The notes: generated from the sequence alone by a model not told the origin. Positions 8,557 to 17,058 are shown, counted from the first letter of the stretch. The stretch: 39,669 nucleotides of DNA from Crenobacter oryzisoli (GCF_030385785.1 NZ_JAUEDK010000038.1:1-39669), one strand, 5' to 3'. Numbers and translations are program-made.

Positions 8557-8631
8557 TGGGGAGTCGCCAAGTGGTAAGGCACCGGATTTTGATTCCGGCA
8601 TTCGTAGGTTCGATCCCTACCTCCCCAGCCA
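8557..8631 (+). tRNA. tRNA-Gln (anticodon UUG)
   Basis: A complete 75-nt cloverleaf with encoded CCA. The acceptor stem TGGGGAG (8557-8563) pairs with CTCCCCA (8621-8627), followed by discriminator G and CCA. The anticodon stem CCGGA/TCCGG encloses loop TTTTGAT, giving anticodon TTG. The T arm GTAGG-TTCGATC-CCTAC is canonical. It reads CAA directly and CAG by wobble. It starts 12 bp after the ispE stop. A small hairpin (8635-8640 with 8647-8652) just after the CCA may assist 3' processing. Confidence 0.97.
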
Positions 8632-8656
8632 AGAACTTCACATATATGAAGTGAAT

Positions 8657-8690
8657 AAAAGCGTGTAAGTTAATCCTTACACGCTTTTTC
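8657..8690 (+). terminator. Intrinsic terminator/attenuator between tRNA-Gln and prs
   Basis: AAAAGCGTGTAAG (8657-8669) pairs perfectly with CTTACACGCTTTT (8676-8688) over a 6-nt loop, with a T-run at the 3' side. It lies only 27 bp before the prs ATG, so there is little room for a separate prs promoter; partial read-through is implied. Confidence 0.8.
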
Positions 8691-8716
8691 TTCGTTCATC
8701 GACAGGCAAAAGTATC

Positions 8717-9700
8717 ATGGCGGCATACGACAGTTTGATGGTCTTTACCGGAACGGCTAATCCGGAACTCGCACACAATGTGGTCAAGCACCTCGACATC
8801 TCGCTGGGGCGCGCCGATGTAGGCCGCTTCTCCGACGGAGAGGTGGCAGTGGAGCTGCTGGAAAACGTCCGCGGTCGCGACGTGTTCATCCTGCAGTCGA
8901 CCTGTAACCCGACCAACGACAACCTGATGGAAATCCTGACCATGGCCGACGCGCTCAAGCGTGCTTCGGCCGGCCGGATCACCGCAGCGATTCCGTACTT
9001 CGGCTACGCCCGTCAGGACCGTCGTCCGCGCTCGGCCCGTGTGCCGATCTCGGCCAAGCTGGTCGCCAACATGCTGGCTACCGCCGGCATCGACCGCGTG
9101 CTGACCGTCGACCTGCATGCCGACCAGATCCAGGGCTTCTTCGACATCCCGGTCGACAACGTCTACGCCACCCCGGTGCTGCTGAAGGACATCGTTGCCC
9201 AGCGTTTCGAAGACCTGCTGGTGGTCAGCCCGGATATCGGCGGCGTGGTGCGTGCCCGTGCCACCGCCAAGGCGCTGAACGCCGATCTGGCGATTATCGA
9301 CAAGCGTCGTCCGAAGGCTAACGTGGCCGAAGTGATGAACATCATCGGCGACGTATCGGGCCGTACCTGCCTGATCATCGACGACATGATCGACACTGCC
9401 AACACCCTGTGCAAGGCTGCTTCGGCGCTGAAAGAGCGTGGTGCGGTCAAAGTGGTCGCCTATGCGACCCACGCGGTGTTCTCGGGCCAGGCGGTCGACC
9501 GCATTCAGAATTCCGACATCGACCAAGTGGTGGTGACCGATACCATCCCGTTGTCCGCCCAGGCACGCGCCTGCTCGCGCATCCGTCCCGTATCGATCGC
9601 CGGCCTGATGGCCGAGACGCTGCGCCGGATCAACAACGAAGAATCGGTGTCCTACCTCTTCAACGAGGAACTGGTTTCGACAGGCGCCTGCCTGCCGTAA
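8717..9700 (+). CDS. prs: Ribose-phosphate pyrophosphokinase (PRPP synthetase)
   Basis: Prs makes 5-phosphoribosyl-1-pyrophosphate from ribose-5-phosphate and ATP, feeding purine, pyrimidine, NAD, histidine and tryptophan synthesis. The 327-aa protein is full length for bacterial class I enzymes. Visible motifs are [16 protein letters not shown], the flexible-loop segment [22 protein letters not shown], the metal-binding [12 protein letters not shown] and the PRPP loop [13 protein letters not shown]. The Shine-Dalgarno is weak (ACAGG). It follows tRNA-Gln and its hairpin by 27 bp, so it is probably read through from the promoter in ispE. RplY follows 77 bp later. Confidence 0.97.
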   Translation: MAAYDSLMVFTGTANPELAHNVVKHLDISLGRADVGRFSDGEVAVELLENVRGRDVFILQSTCNPTNDNLMEILTMADALKRASAGRITAAIPYFGYARQDRRPRSARVPISAKLVANMLATAGIDRVLTVDLHADQIQGFFDIPVDNVYATPVLLKDIVAQRFEDLLVVSPDIGGVVRARATAKALNADLAIIDKRRPKANVAEVMNIIGDVSGRTCLIIDDMIDTANTLCKAASALKERGAVKVVAYATHAVFSGQAVDRIQNSDIDQVVVTDTIPLSAQARACSRIRPVSIAGLMAETLRRINNEESVSYLFNEELVSTGACLP

Positions 9701-9777
9701 ACATCGCTCGCGCTGGTCGCGGCGGAGCGGTGATTTTTAATCGGGGCGGCATTGTCCGCCCGCAAAGGAGTTTTACC

Positions 9778-10356
9778 ATGGCATTGGAACTGATTGCTGC
9801 CAAGCGTGTTGAACAGGGCACTGGTGCGAGCCGCCGCCTGCGTCACGCTGGCCAAACCCCGGCTGTTATCTACGGTGGCGACAAGGCTCCGGAAGCAGTG
9901 ACCGTTGACCACAACACCGTGTTCTACGCACTGAAAGACGAAGCTTTCCACACCAGCGTGATCGAGCTGATCGTTGACGGCGCGAAAGAGCCAGTACTGG
10001 TGCGTGACTTCCAGATGCACCCGTACAAGCAGCAAGTGATGCACGTTGACTTCCAGCGCGTGAACATGAGCGAAAAAGTTCACGTTCGTGTACCGCTGCA
10101 CTACGTGAACGCTGACGTATCGCCGGCTGTGAAGCTGCACGGCGGCCGTCTGTCGTACATCCTGAACGAAGTGGAAGTCCGCGCTCTGCCGGGCAACCTG
10201 CCGAACTTCATCGAAGTGGACCTGTCCGCTACCATCGGCGGCCAGATCGTTCACCTGTCCGACCTGAAACTGCCGGAAGGCGTGGAAAGCGTTTCGCTGC
10301 TGCGCAACGAAGACCTGGCCATCGCTTCGGCTTCGGGCAAAGTCAAAGCCGAATAA
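9778..10356 (+). CDS. rplY: 50S ribosomal protein L25 / general stress protein Ctc
   Basis: This 192-aa protein binds 5S rRNA in the large ribosomal subunit. It is the long CTC/TL5 form: an N-terminal L25 domain (about residues 1-95, with ELIAAKRVEQGTGASRRLR and the PAVIYGG loop) plus a C-terminal beta-rich TL5 domain. AAGGAG eight bases before the ATG at 9778 fixes the start; the frame is open much further upstream but overlaps prs. Codon use favours GCT/GTT/AAA codons in contrast to neighbours, as expected of a highly expressed gene. The prs-rplY-pth order is widespread in proteobacteria. Confidence 0.96.
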   Translation: MALELIAAKRVEQGTGASRRLRHAGQTPAVIYGGDKAPEAVTVDHNTVFYALKDEAFHTSVIELIVDGAKEPVLVRDFQMHPYKQQVMHVDFQRVNMSEKVHVRVPLHYVNADVSPAVKLHGGRLSYILNEVEVRALPGNLPNFIEVDLSATIGGQIVHLSDLKLPEGVESVSLLRNEDLAIASASGKVKAE

Positions 10357-10377
10357 GTCTGCCTCTGGCAAGACCTC

Positions 10378-10412
10378 AGCCCGTTGTGTGCCTCGGCCAC
10401 AGCGGGCTTTTT
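10378..10412 (+). terminator. Intrinsic terminator after rplY
   Basis: AGCCCGTTGTG (10378-10388) pairs with CACAGCGGGCT (10398-10408), one G-T pair, 9-nt loop, then a T-run. It lies 15 bp before the pth start, so pth may depend on read-through. Confidence 0.8.
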
Positions 10413-10427
10413 CATTGAGCGAACGAG

Positions 10428-11006
10428 ATGAGTGGAATTCGACTGATCGCCGGCCTGGGCAACCCGGGGCCGGAGTATGCGCGCACCCGACACAATGCCG
10501 GCTTCTGGCTGCTCGACGAGCTGGCCTGGCAACTGAAGGCCACGTTCAAGTCCGAGAGCAAGTTCTTCGGCGAGGTGGCACGCGCCAACACCCCAGCCGG
10601 CGAAGTGTGGCTGGTGAAGCCGATGACCTATATGAACCTGTCCGGCCAGGCGGTGGTGGCGTTGGCGCGCTTCTACAAGATCCTGCCGGATGAGATTCTG
10701 GTGGTGCACGACGAGCTCGACCTCGACCCGGGCGTGGCACGCTACAAGCAAGGAGGCGGTCACGGTGGTCACAACGGCCTGAAGGACATTATCGCCAAGC
10801 TTGGCTCGCCGAACTTCTGGCGGCTGCGCCTCGGCATCGGGCATCCGGGCGAGCGCAATGAGGTGGTCAACTTCGTGCTGAAGAAGCCGCGCAGCGAAGA
10901 GCAGGAACAGATCGACGGCGCAATCCTGCGCGCCCTCGACACGCTGCCGACGGTGCTCTCCGGCGATTTTGCAGCGGCGATGAAGATGCTGCACACTGCG
11001 CGCTGA
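10428..11006 (+). CDS. pth: Peptidyl-tRNA hydrolase
   Basis: Pth recycles tRNA from peptidyl-tRNA that drops off ribosomes. The 192-aa protein has the family pattern [18 protein letters not shown], with N12 and catalytic H22, the [10 protein letters not shown] substrate loop, VVHDELDL with the catalytic Asp, and [13 protein letters not shown]. Length matches the bacterial family (about 190-195). It lies between rplY and ychF, the common proteobacterial arrangement. The Shine-Dalgarno is weak. Confidence 0.97.
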   Translation: MSGIRLIAGLGNPGPEYARTRHNAGFWLLDELAWQLKATFKSESKFFGEVARANTPAGEVWLVKPMTYMNLSGQAVVALARFYKILPDEILVVHDELDLDPGVARYKQGGGHGGHNGLKDIIAKLGSPNFWRLRLGIGHPGERNEVVNFVLKKPRSEEQEQIDGAILRALDTLPTVLSGDFAAAMKMLHTAR

Positions 11007-11123
11007 GCCGCCCGATAGCATTTTCAACCCGATTGTCTCGGTAAGGCTGGACTTGCCCGGTTTGTGGCATCGCAACCTCGCGGGGTGCCGTCCGGCAATG
11101 GCGAGGGGCTTGGGCGCGCAAAC

Positions 11124-11132
11124 TGATATAAT
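11124..11132 (+). promoter_or_regulatory. Extended -10 promoter for ychF
   Basis: TGATATAAT contains a perfect TATAAT (11127-11132) with the TGn extension; no good -35 is visible. The predicted start near 11139 gives a leader of about 90 nt containing the perfect 14-bp palindrome GGCCAAGCTTGGCC (11170-11183). Confidence 0.55.
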
Positions 11133-11229
11133 TGTTTTTTTGTGAATTTCCGTCTGCGGGTGCGCGGCCGGCCAAGCTTGGCCGAAGCGCGGTGACCGGC
11201 AGCGTGGACCCGTTTCAGAAGGACACCTC

Positions 11230-12321
11230 ATGAGCCTCAAGTGTGGCATCGTTGGTCTGCCGAACGTCGGCAAGTCGACCCTGTTCAACGCCTTGACCAA
11301 GGCCGGCATCGAAGCCGCCAACTACCCGTTCTGCACCATCGAGCCGAACGTCGGCATCGTCGAGGTGCCGGATACGCGTCTCGACGCGCTGTCGAAGATC
11401 GTTAACCCGCAGAAGATCCAGCCGGCCATCGTCGAGTTCGTCGACATTGCCGGCCTGGTGGCAGGCGCCTCCAAGGGCGAGGGCCTCGGCAACCAGTTCC
11501 TTGCCAACATCCGCGAGACCGACGCCATTGTGAACGTGGTGCGCTGCTTCGACGACGATAACGTGGTACACGTGGCCGGCCGCGTCGACCCGATCGCAGA
11601 CATCGAGACCATTGGTACCGAACTGGCGCTGGCCGACCTCGCCACCGTCGAAAAAGCCATCCAGCGCGACGGCAAGAAGGCCAAGTCCGGCGACAAGGAA
11701 GCGATCCGCCTGGTCGGCGTGCTGGAGAAGGTGCGCGCGCACCTCGACCAGGGCCATCCGGCCCGTTCGCTCGGCCTCGATGCGGAAGAGATCGCGCTGC
11801 TCAAGCCGTTCTGCCTCCTGACGATCAAGCCGGCGATGTACGTCGCCAACGTGGCCGAGGACGGTTTCGAGAACAACGCACACCTCGACAAGCTCAAGGC
11901 GCTGGGCGACAAGGAAGGCGCGCCGGTGGTGGCGCTGTGCGCGGCGATCGAATCGGAGATCGTCGAGCTCGACGACGCCGACAAGGCCGAGTTCCTGGCC
12001 GAGATGGGCTTGGAAGAGCCGGGCCTGAATCGCCTGATCCGTGCCGGCTACGATCTGCTGGGCCTGCAGACCTACTTCACCGCCGGTGTGAAGGAAGTGC
12101 GTGCCTGGACCATCCACAAGGGCGATACCGCTCCGCAGGCGGCCGGCGTGATCCACACCGACTTCGAACGTGGTTTCATCCGCGCGCAGACGATTTCTTA
12201 TGCTGATTTCATTGCCTGTGGCGGCGAAAGCAAGGCCAAGGAAGCCGGCAAGATGCGCTCGGAAGGCAAAGAGTACGTAGTGCAGGATGGTGACGTGATG
12301 AACTTCCTGTTCAACGTCTGA
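11230..12321 (+). CDS. ychF: Redox-regulated ribosome-binding ATPase YchF (OLA1 family)
   Basis: YchF is an Obg-related P-loop protein that prefers ATP and binds ribosomes; it is linked to stress responses and translation fidelity. The 363-aa protein has the P-loop GLPNVGKST (9-17), switch motif [23 protein letters not shown], and the diagnostic NVAE (207-210) in place of the GTPase NKxD motif, which explains ATP preference. The C-terminal TGS domain runs through [15 protein letters not shown] to the end (about 280-363). It is followed by a strong terminator, closing the lolB-to-ychF block. Confidence 0.97.
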   Translation: MSLKCGIVGLPNVGKSTLFNALTKAGIEAANYPFCTIEPNVGIVEVPDTRLDALSKIVNPQKIQPAIVEFVDIAGLVAGASKGEGLGNQFLANIRETDAIVNVVRCFDDDNVVHVAGRVDPIADIETIGTELALADLATVEKAIQRDGKKAKSGDKEAIRLVGVLEKVRAHLDQGHPARSLGLDAEEIALLKPFCLLTIKPAMYVANVAEDGFENNAHLDKLKALGDKEGAPVVALCAAIESEIVELDDADKAEFLAEMGLEEPGLNRLIRAGYDLLGLQTYFTAGVKEVRAWTIHKGDTAPQAAGVIHTDFERGFIRAQTISYADFIACGGESKAKEAGKMRSEGKEYVVQDGDVMNFLFNV

Positions 12322-12339
12322 GTTGTTGCGCTGCAATAG

Positions 12340-12367
12340 AAAAGCCCGGTGGATGCCGGGCTTTTTT
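12340..12367 (+). terminator. Intrinsic terminator after ychF
   Basis: AAAAGCCCGG (12340-12349) and CCGGGCTTTT enclose a 6-nt loop, ending in six T residues. Confidence 0.88.
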
Positions 12368-12438
12368 CATGGTTGTACCGGCTTGTCAAAACGGCAGGAA
12401 CGGCGCACCAGCCGGCATGCTTCAGGGTAGGTGAAAGA

Positions 12439-12465
12439 GGGGGTATGGGGTGGGGTAAGGGTGGG
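12439..12465 (+). other. G-quadruplex-type G tract
   Basis: Five runs of three to five G (12439-12443, 12447-12450, 12452-12455, 12459-12461, 12463-12465) are separated by loops of 1-3 nt. This satisfies the usual G3+N1-7 quadruplex pattern with a spare run. It lies between the ychF terminator and the hydrolase promoter. No gene is seen in 12368-12522. Confidence 0.6.
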
Positions 12466-12522
12466 ATAGAGGAGAGAAATTAAGCCAGATGACATAAATC
12501 GCACCGTTCGCCGGAAAGGTAT

Positions 12523-12550
12523 TTGACAACGCAGATTTTTACTTTAGAGT
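12523..12550 (+). promoter_or_regulatory. Sigma-70 promoter for the secreted hydrolase
   Basis: A perfect TTGACA (12523-12528) is separated by 16 bp from TAGAGT (12545-12550, 4/6 match). It lies 39 bp before the ATG. Confidence 0.5.
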
Positions 12551-12588
12551 CGCGACTTGTGTGCGTCGGATAGCTGCGGATCTCAGAT

Positions 12589-13605
12589 ATGGTTTTGATT
12601 TTCCAAAGAATATCGTTGCTGACGTTATTATTTGGTTCGTTGGGGCTTTTGCTGCTGGCCAGTGCCTTTTGCCGCGCCGACGAGCTTTTGGATGCGTCGT
12701 TGAATGAACAGGTGGTCCAGGTGCCGGTGGGGACTACTCATCCGGTCATGCTGCAGGCCACGCTGTTCAAGCCGAGCGGCCCTGGCCCGTTTCCGCTCGT
12801 GGTGATGAACCATGGCAAGGACGCTGGCCATCCCGAGCAACAGCCGCGCTATCGCGCCCGCTACGCGACGCGCTATTTCCTGTCGCGGGGCTACGCGGTG
12901 GTGCTGCCGATGCTGCGGGGCTTCGCGGGCTCGGGCGGGCGCTTCGAGCTGCACGACTGCGACATCGAGGCGGATGGCCGGCAGCAAGCTGCCGACATCC
13001 GTGCGGTGATCAGCTATATGGCGAAGCAGCCCGACATCGATGGTCAGCGGATCATCGTCGCCGGCCAAAGCTTTGGCGGCTGGAACACGCTGGCGGTCGG
13101 TACGCTCAACTATCCAGGCGTGCGTGGGCTGGTCAACTTCTCGGGCGGGCTCAACGAGCCGCAATGCCCATGGTGGAGCTCGCATCTGGCTGATGCCGCC
13201 GGCCATTACGGTGCGGCTACCCACGTACCGTCACTCTGGTTCTACGGCGACAACGACAGCATCTTCTCCACCTCCACTTGGCGCGGCATGCTCGAGCGCT
13301 ATACCGCCTCGGGTGGCAAGGCCGAGTTGGTGGCAGTCGGCAACTTCCTGAATGACTCGCACAATATGATGGCGCATCCGGAGGGCTTGTCGTTGTGGGC
13401 GCCGAAGGTCGATGCTTTCCTGGCGAAGCTCGGGATGCCGAACCGGACCATGTACGCGCGCTATCTGCCGACCGGATTCCTGCCGGAGGCGCATTATGCC
13501 GCCGCCGGTAATGGCGAGGTGGTAGCGCAATCGGTTGGGAAGGGGGGGGCGGAGACCCGGACCGCTGCCTTGCCTGTCACGACGCCTATGGGGAGCTCGG
13601 ACTAG
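12589..13605 (+). CDS. Secreted alpha/beta hydrolase (dienelactone-hydrolase-like)
   Basis: A 338-aa alpha/beta hydrolase with an N-terminal signal peptide (hydrophobic residues about 8-29, cleavage likely after ...FCRA), so it probably acts in the periplasm or outside. The fold is shown by LVVMNHGKDAGHP (oxyanion region), the nucleophile elbow GQSFGG (Ser161), GDNDS (Asp221 or Asp223) and His258 in DSHNMMAHP. The presumed triad is Ser161-Asp-His258. Substrate is unknown; the fold covers esterases and dienelactone hydrolases. The signal region uses AT-rich codons. Transcribed alone from its own promoter. Confidence 0.75.
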   Translation: MVLIFQRISLLTLLFGSLGLLLLASAFCRADELLDASLNEQVVQVPVGTTHPVMLQATLFKPSGPGPFPLVVMNHGKDAGHPEQQPRYRARYATRYFLSRGYAVVLPMLRGFAGSGGRFELHDCDIEADGRQQAADIRAVISYMAKQPDIDGQRIIVAGQSFGGWNTLAVGTLNYPGVRGLVNFSGGLNEPQCPWWSSHLADAAGHYGAATHVPSLWFYGDNDSIFSTSTWRGMLERYTASGGKAELVAVGNFLNDSHNMMAHPEGLSLWAPKVDAFLAKLGMPNRTMYARYLPTGFLPEAHYAAAGNGEVVAQSVGKGGAETRTAALPVTTPMGSSD

Positions 13606-13738
13606 CTTGTGGTTGGTGGTATGGCTTGAGGAGTGGGGCGTAGCTGCAGCCTGGCCGATAGCAACATAGAATGTCAGCGATAGGCATTGCCAACTGGCCA
13701 AATAGAGGCAAAGTTGGTAAATTCCTAGTTGTTATGTT

Positions 13739-13756
13739 GTTATTAATATTAATAAC
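13739..13756. promoter_or_regulatory. 18-bp perfect palindrome, putative operator
   Basis: GTTATTAATATTAATAAC is a perfect dyad ending 16 bp before the start of the cystine-type binding protein, just ahead of its AAAGG ribosome-binding site. Its position suits a repressor operator or a 5'-UTR structure. Directly after it, ATG TAG ATG (13767-13775) places a start-stop codon in frame with the real start. Confidence 0.45.
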
Positions 13757-13772
13757 TAAAGGTCATATGTAG

Positions 13773-14555
13773 ATGAAAAAGCTGCTTGTTTCGCTGGCCA
13801 TGCTGGCCACTGCCTCGTCGGCATTTGCCGCCGACCTGATCGACACCGTGCACCAGCGTGGCACGCTGAAGATCGGCCTGGAAGGGACCTATCCCCCGTT
13901 CAACTTCAAGGACAGCAAGCAGCAGCTGACCGGCTTCGACGTTGACGTGATCACCGAAGTGGCCAAGCGTCTGAAGGTGAAGCCGGAATTCACTACCGCC
14001 GAATGGAGCGGCCTGTTGGCTGGCCTGCAGGCCGGCAAGTTCGATGTGGTGGTCAACCAGGTGTCGATTACACCGCAGCGCCAACAGGTGTTCGATTTCT
14101 CGGTGCCATATACCATTTCCAGCCCGCAGCTGATCGTACGCAAGAGCGAGACGCGCAGCTTCAAGAGCCTGGACGATCTGAAGGGCAAGAAGCTTGGCGT
14201 CGGCCAGGGCAGTAACTACGCCGATATGGCCAAGAAGGTCGCCGGGATCGAGGTGAAGACCTACCCGGGCGCACCGGAGTACCTGCAGGATCTGTCCTCC
14301 GGCCGCATCGACGCGGCGCTGAATGACAGTCTGCTGATCCCGTTCGCGATCAAAGAATCGAAGCTGCCGGTTAAGGCCGGCGCACCAGTCGGCGAGACGG
14401 TGACGATGGCGATTCCGTTTGCCAAGGGCAACCCACAGTTCAAGAGCGCGATCGACGGTGCCCTGAACGGCATGAAGGCTGACGGTACCTTCAAGAAGAT
14501 CTCGGTGAAGTGGTTCGGTATCGATGTCTCCAAGGCGCCGGTGGCGAAGAAATAA
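13773..14555 (+). CDS. Amino-acid ABC transporter substrate-binding protein, cystine-type (TcyJ/FliY-like)
   Basis: A 260-aa periplasmic solute-binding protein (SBP family 3). A signal peptide is cleaved near residue 19-20 (SSAFAA). The core GLEGTYPPFNF, LTGFDVDV, VVVNQVSITPQR, FDFSVPYTIS, DDLKGKKLGVGQGSNY and terminal KWFGIDVSK closely resembles E. coli FliY/TcyJ, the L-cystine-binding protein, as I remember it; cystine is thus the likely ligand, but inferred. AAAGG (13758-13762) lies ten bases upstream. The matching permease follows 77 bp later across a strong hairpin. Confidence 0.88.
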   Translation: MKKLLVSLAMLATASSAFAADLIDTVHQRGTLKIGLEGTYPPFNFKDSKQQLTGFDVDVITEVAKRLKVKPEFTTAEWSGLLAGLQAGKFDVVVNQVSITPQRQQVFDFSVPYTISSPQLIVRKSETRSFKSLDDLKGKKLGVGQGSNYADMAKKVAGIEVKTYPGAPEYLQDLSSGRIDAALNDSLLIPFAIKESKLPVKAGAPVGETVTMAIPFAKGNPQFKSAIDGALNGMKADGTFKKISVKWFGIDVSKAPVAKK

Positions 14556-14591
14556 GCATCGTTTCGCGCTAAAATAACCGCCATTGCCTTG

Positions 14592-14614
14592 CGCCCCCGC
14601 TCTACGCGGGGGCG
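14592..14614 (+). other. Intercistronic hairpin between binding protein and permease
   Basis: CGCCCCCGC and GCGGGGGCG form a perfect 9-bp stem with a 5-nt loop and no strong T-run. Such hairpins commonly protect the upstream binding-protein mRNA so it is made in excess over the permease; that role is inferred. Confidence 0.65.
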
Positions 14615-14632
14615 TCGTCTTTGGGAGAGTGC

Positions 14633-15298
14633 ATGGATCATCCTTGGTGGGAGCTGGTCAAGCTGGCGTGGCCGGTATTGTTGCAGGGCACCGGCTACAC
14701 GCTGGCGTTCGCGGTGGCATCGATGGTGCTCGGCCTGGCGCTCGGTTTCGTGGTCGCCTTGGTACGGGTGGCGAAGGTGCCGGTGCTGGCGCAGATCGCC
14801 GCACTGTATGTCAGCCTGATACGCGGTACGCCGCTGTTGGTGCAGATCTTCGTGATCTACTACGGCCTGCCTAGCATCGGCATCGAATTCTCGCCGCTGA
14901 GCGCCGGCATCCTGGCGCTGACGCTGAACGTGGCTGCGTATCTGTCCGAGAGCATGCGCGGCGCGATCGCCGGGGTGCACAAGGGACAGTGGGACGCCGG
15001 CCTGTCGCTGGGCTTCTCCTGGTGGCAGACGATGCGTTTCGTGGTGGCACCGCAGGCGCTGCGCCTCGCTGTGCCCAGCCTGTCGAACAGTCTGATCTCG
15101 CTGATCAAGGACACCTCGCTGGTGTCGGTGATCACCGTCACCGAGCTGATGCTGGCGACCAAGGAGCTAATCGCGCAGACTTTCCAACCGCTGCCGCTGT
15201 ACTTGGCTGCGGCGGGCGTATACTGGGTCCTGTCGGCCAGCTTCGAGCGGCTGCAGAAGCGGGTCGAATTGCGCCTGGAACGCGCGCACCAACGCTGA
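14633..15298 (+). CDS. Amino-acid ABC transporter permease, cystine-type (TcyL/YecS-like)
   Basis: A 221-aa inner-membrane permease of the His/Glu/Gln/Arg/opine family. Several transmembrane helices are evident (GTGYTLAFAVASMVLGLALGF, LIRGTPLLVQIFVIYYGLP, ILALTLNVAAYL and later). The EAA loop that docks the ATPase is GAIAGVHKGQWDAGLSLGFSWWQTMRFVVAP. The wording RGTPL..Q.F.IYYGLP.GIE and LSNS.ISL.KDTSL resembles E. coli YecS/TcyL. GGGAG before the ATG at 14633 fixes the start. No ATP-binding subunit is encoded next to it, so it must use an ATPase encoded elsewhere. Confidence 0.9.
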   Translation: MDHPWWELVKLAWPVLLQGTGYTLAFAVASMVLGLALGFVVALVRVAKVPVLAQIAALYVSLIRGTPLLVQIFVIYYGLPSIGIEFSPLSAGILALTLNVAAYLSESMRGAIAGVHKGQWDAGLSLGFSWWQTMRFVVAPQALRLAVPSLSNSLISLIKDTSLVSVITVTELMLATKELIAQTFQPLPLYLAAAGVYWVLSASFERLQKRVELRLERAHQR

Positions 15299-15749
15299 AT
15301 GCGGCCGAATAGAGAGCCAGCATAGCGCCCCGTTGCCACGGGGCGTTGTCGTATCCGCGAGCCGGTGCTCAGGCCCTCAGCTTGGCTTCGAGAACGGTGC
15401 ACACATGAGCCGGTCGTTTGCTCGCCGAGCATTGTGGTAAGTTGCTATACCAGCTGTGCATGGCCGGCAAACGCCGGTTTGACTGCTGAATGAGGCAGAA
15501 TATAGCGTGCATTGTTGAGGCTTTGTCGGGAGTTACGCTAGGCAGCATGCGGAGGGCTCTGCGTCGTTACGATGGGGCTGTGGTGCAAACAGCGCTTGGC
15601 CACGTCTTGATCGGTGCATTGGCAGCCTGTTCCCGACAGAGGTTGGTCCGTTTACCGTAGGGTAGGGGTCATGAAATTTGAATGGGTAGCTCGAGGCCGA
15701 TTTCCGGTCGGTTTGGGCTGTCCACTAGCGAAACAGCGGGAGAAATCGA
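15299..15749. other. 451-bp gene-free interval
   Basis: It contains a GC-rich hairpin after the permease (15326-15333 with 15338-15345, weak T-run, likely terminator), then about 400 bp without a convincing gene or recognised riboswitch. Near its end ATGAAATTTG (15671-15680) duplicates the first ten bases of the following gene and opens a 38-codon frame (15671-15787) that overlaps that gene's start out of frame. No remnant of an ABC ATPase was seen. Confidence 0.5.
15326..15350 (+). terminator. Likely terminator after the permease gene
   Basis: CGCCCCGT (15326-15333) pairs with ACGGGGCG (15338-15345) over a 4-nt loop. The T-tract is poor (TTGT). Confidence 0.55.
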
Positions 15750-16892
15750 ATGAAATTTGCGACACGGGCGATCCACATCGGACATGACCCCGACCAACAT
15801 AATCGCTCCGTTATGCCGCCGCTGTATCAGACCTCGGTGTTCGCCCACCACCATGTCGGCGAGGAGCTGCCGTACTCGTATGCGCGCAGTGGCACGCCGA
15901 CCCGTGCGGCACTGGAGGACTGTCTGGCTAGCCTGGAGAACGCCCGCTACGGCCTGGCCTTCTCCAGCGGCATGGCGGCGATCGACGCAGTGCTGCGCGC
16001 TAGCCTGAAGCCGGGTGACGCGGTGTTGGCAGTGGCCGATCTATATGGCGGTGCCTACCGCCTGCTGACTCGGGTACTGGCCGAGCAGGGCATCGAGGTG
16101 CGTTTCGCCGATCTTTCTGACCCGGCCAGCCTGGCCGATCAGCTGACGGCGAACGTCAAGCTACTGTGGCTGGAGTCGCCGACCAACCCGCTGCTAGGCA
16201 TCGTGGACATCGCAGCACTGTCAGCCGAGGCGCATCGCTACGGCGTGGCGGTGGCGGTCGACAATACCTTTGCGACACCGTATCTGCAGAACCCGCTCGA
16301 ACTGGGCGCCGACATCGTGGTGCATTCGGCGACCAAGTATCTGGGCGGCCACTCCGACGTGCTGCTGGGACTGGTGGCCTTGAACGATGAGGCCCGTTAC
16401 AAGGCGATCCGCTTCATCCAGAACTCGACAGGTGCGGTGCCGGGGCCGCAGGACTGCTTTCTGACCTTGCGTGGTATCAAGACCCTGGCACTCAGAATGG
16501 ATCGCCACTGCGACAACGCCGAACGCGTCGCCGCCTTCCTTGAGGCGCATCCGGCGATCGAGCGGGTGTTCTACCCGGGCCTGCCGGAGTTTCCGAACCA
16601 CGCGCTGGCGACGAAACAGATGCGCCGTTTTGGAGGCATCGTGTCGGTCTATCTGAAGGACGACAGCCGCGAGGCGGCGAGCCGCGTTGCCGAGCGGTTG
16701 AAGCTGTTCGCCTTGGCCGAATCGCTCGGCGGGGTAGAATCGCTGGTGAACCATTCGGCGACGATGTCGCACGGTTCAGTGCCGGTCGAACAGAAGCAGA
16801 AGCTCGGCATTCGCGAGGGGCTGCTGCGCTTGTCGATTGGCATCGAGGACATCGACGACTTGCTCGCCGACTTGGCGCAGGCGCTCGGCTGA
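15750..16892 (+). CDS. Cys/Met-metabolism PLP enzyme (cystathionine gamma-synthase/lyase family)
   Basis: A 380-aa PLP-dependent enzyme of the trans-sulfuration family. Visible are [15 protein letters not shown], the PLP phosphate-binding [20 protein letters not shown], the cofactor Asp in [19 protein letters not shown] and the Schiff-base Lys196 in [11 protein letters not shown]. The C-terminal [10 protein letters not shown] and SHGSVP blocks resemble cystathionine gamma-synthase and gamma-lyase more than MetC, but members interconvert cystathionine, homocysteine and cysteine and cannot be assigned from motifs alone. A GGGAG site precedes the ATG. Its position after a cystine-type transporter suggests use of imported cystine sulfur, analogous to dcyD beside fliY-yecS in E. 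coli. Confidence 0.85.
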   Translation: MKFATRAIHIGHDPDQHNRSVMPPLYQTSVFAHHHVGEELPYSYARSGTPTRAALEDCLASLENARYGLAFSSGMAAIDAVLRASLKPGDAVLAVADLYGGAYRLLTRVLAEQGIEVRFADLSDPASLADQLTANVKLLWLESPTNPLLGIVDIAALSAEAHRYGVAVAVDNTFATPYLQNPLELGADIVVHSATKYLGGHSDVLLGLVALNDEARYKAIRFIQNSTGAVPGPQDCFLTLRGIKTLALRMDRHCDNAERVAAFLEAHPAIERVFYPGLPEFPNHALATKQMRRFGGIVSVYLKDDSREAASRVAERLKLFALAESLGGVESLVNHSATMSHGSVPVEQKQKLGIREGLLRLSIGIEDIDDLLADLAQALG

Positions 16893-17058
16893 GCTCTGCC
16901 GTGGAGGAGGATGGGAGGCTGTTTGGGCAGACCGGGCTGATAGGCGAAATAGAAGCCACGAGGAGGGCCGGTCCGGTCGATGCCTGAGCTGCTCTGCAAG
17001 GTCAAGGCTATGCTGAGCGGCTAGGAAAAGGGGGTGATGCGTCCATTTGGCACGTCGA

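Noticed and set aside
8557..8631. tRNA-Gln as attachment site of an integrated element
   Set aside because: No integrase, no repeated 3' tRNA end and no foreign genes follow; prs comes directly after.
15299..15749. Remnant of an ABC ATPase gene or a SAM/SAH-type riboswitch in the gap before the PLP enzyme
   Set aside because: No Walker, signature or Q-loop codons could be read in any frame, and no known riboswitch core was recognised.
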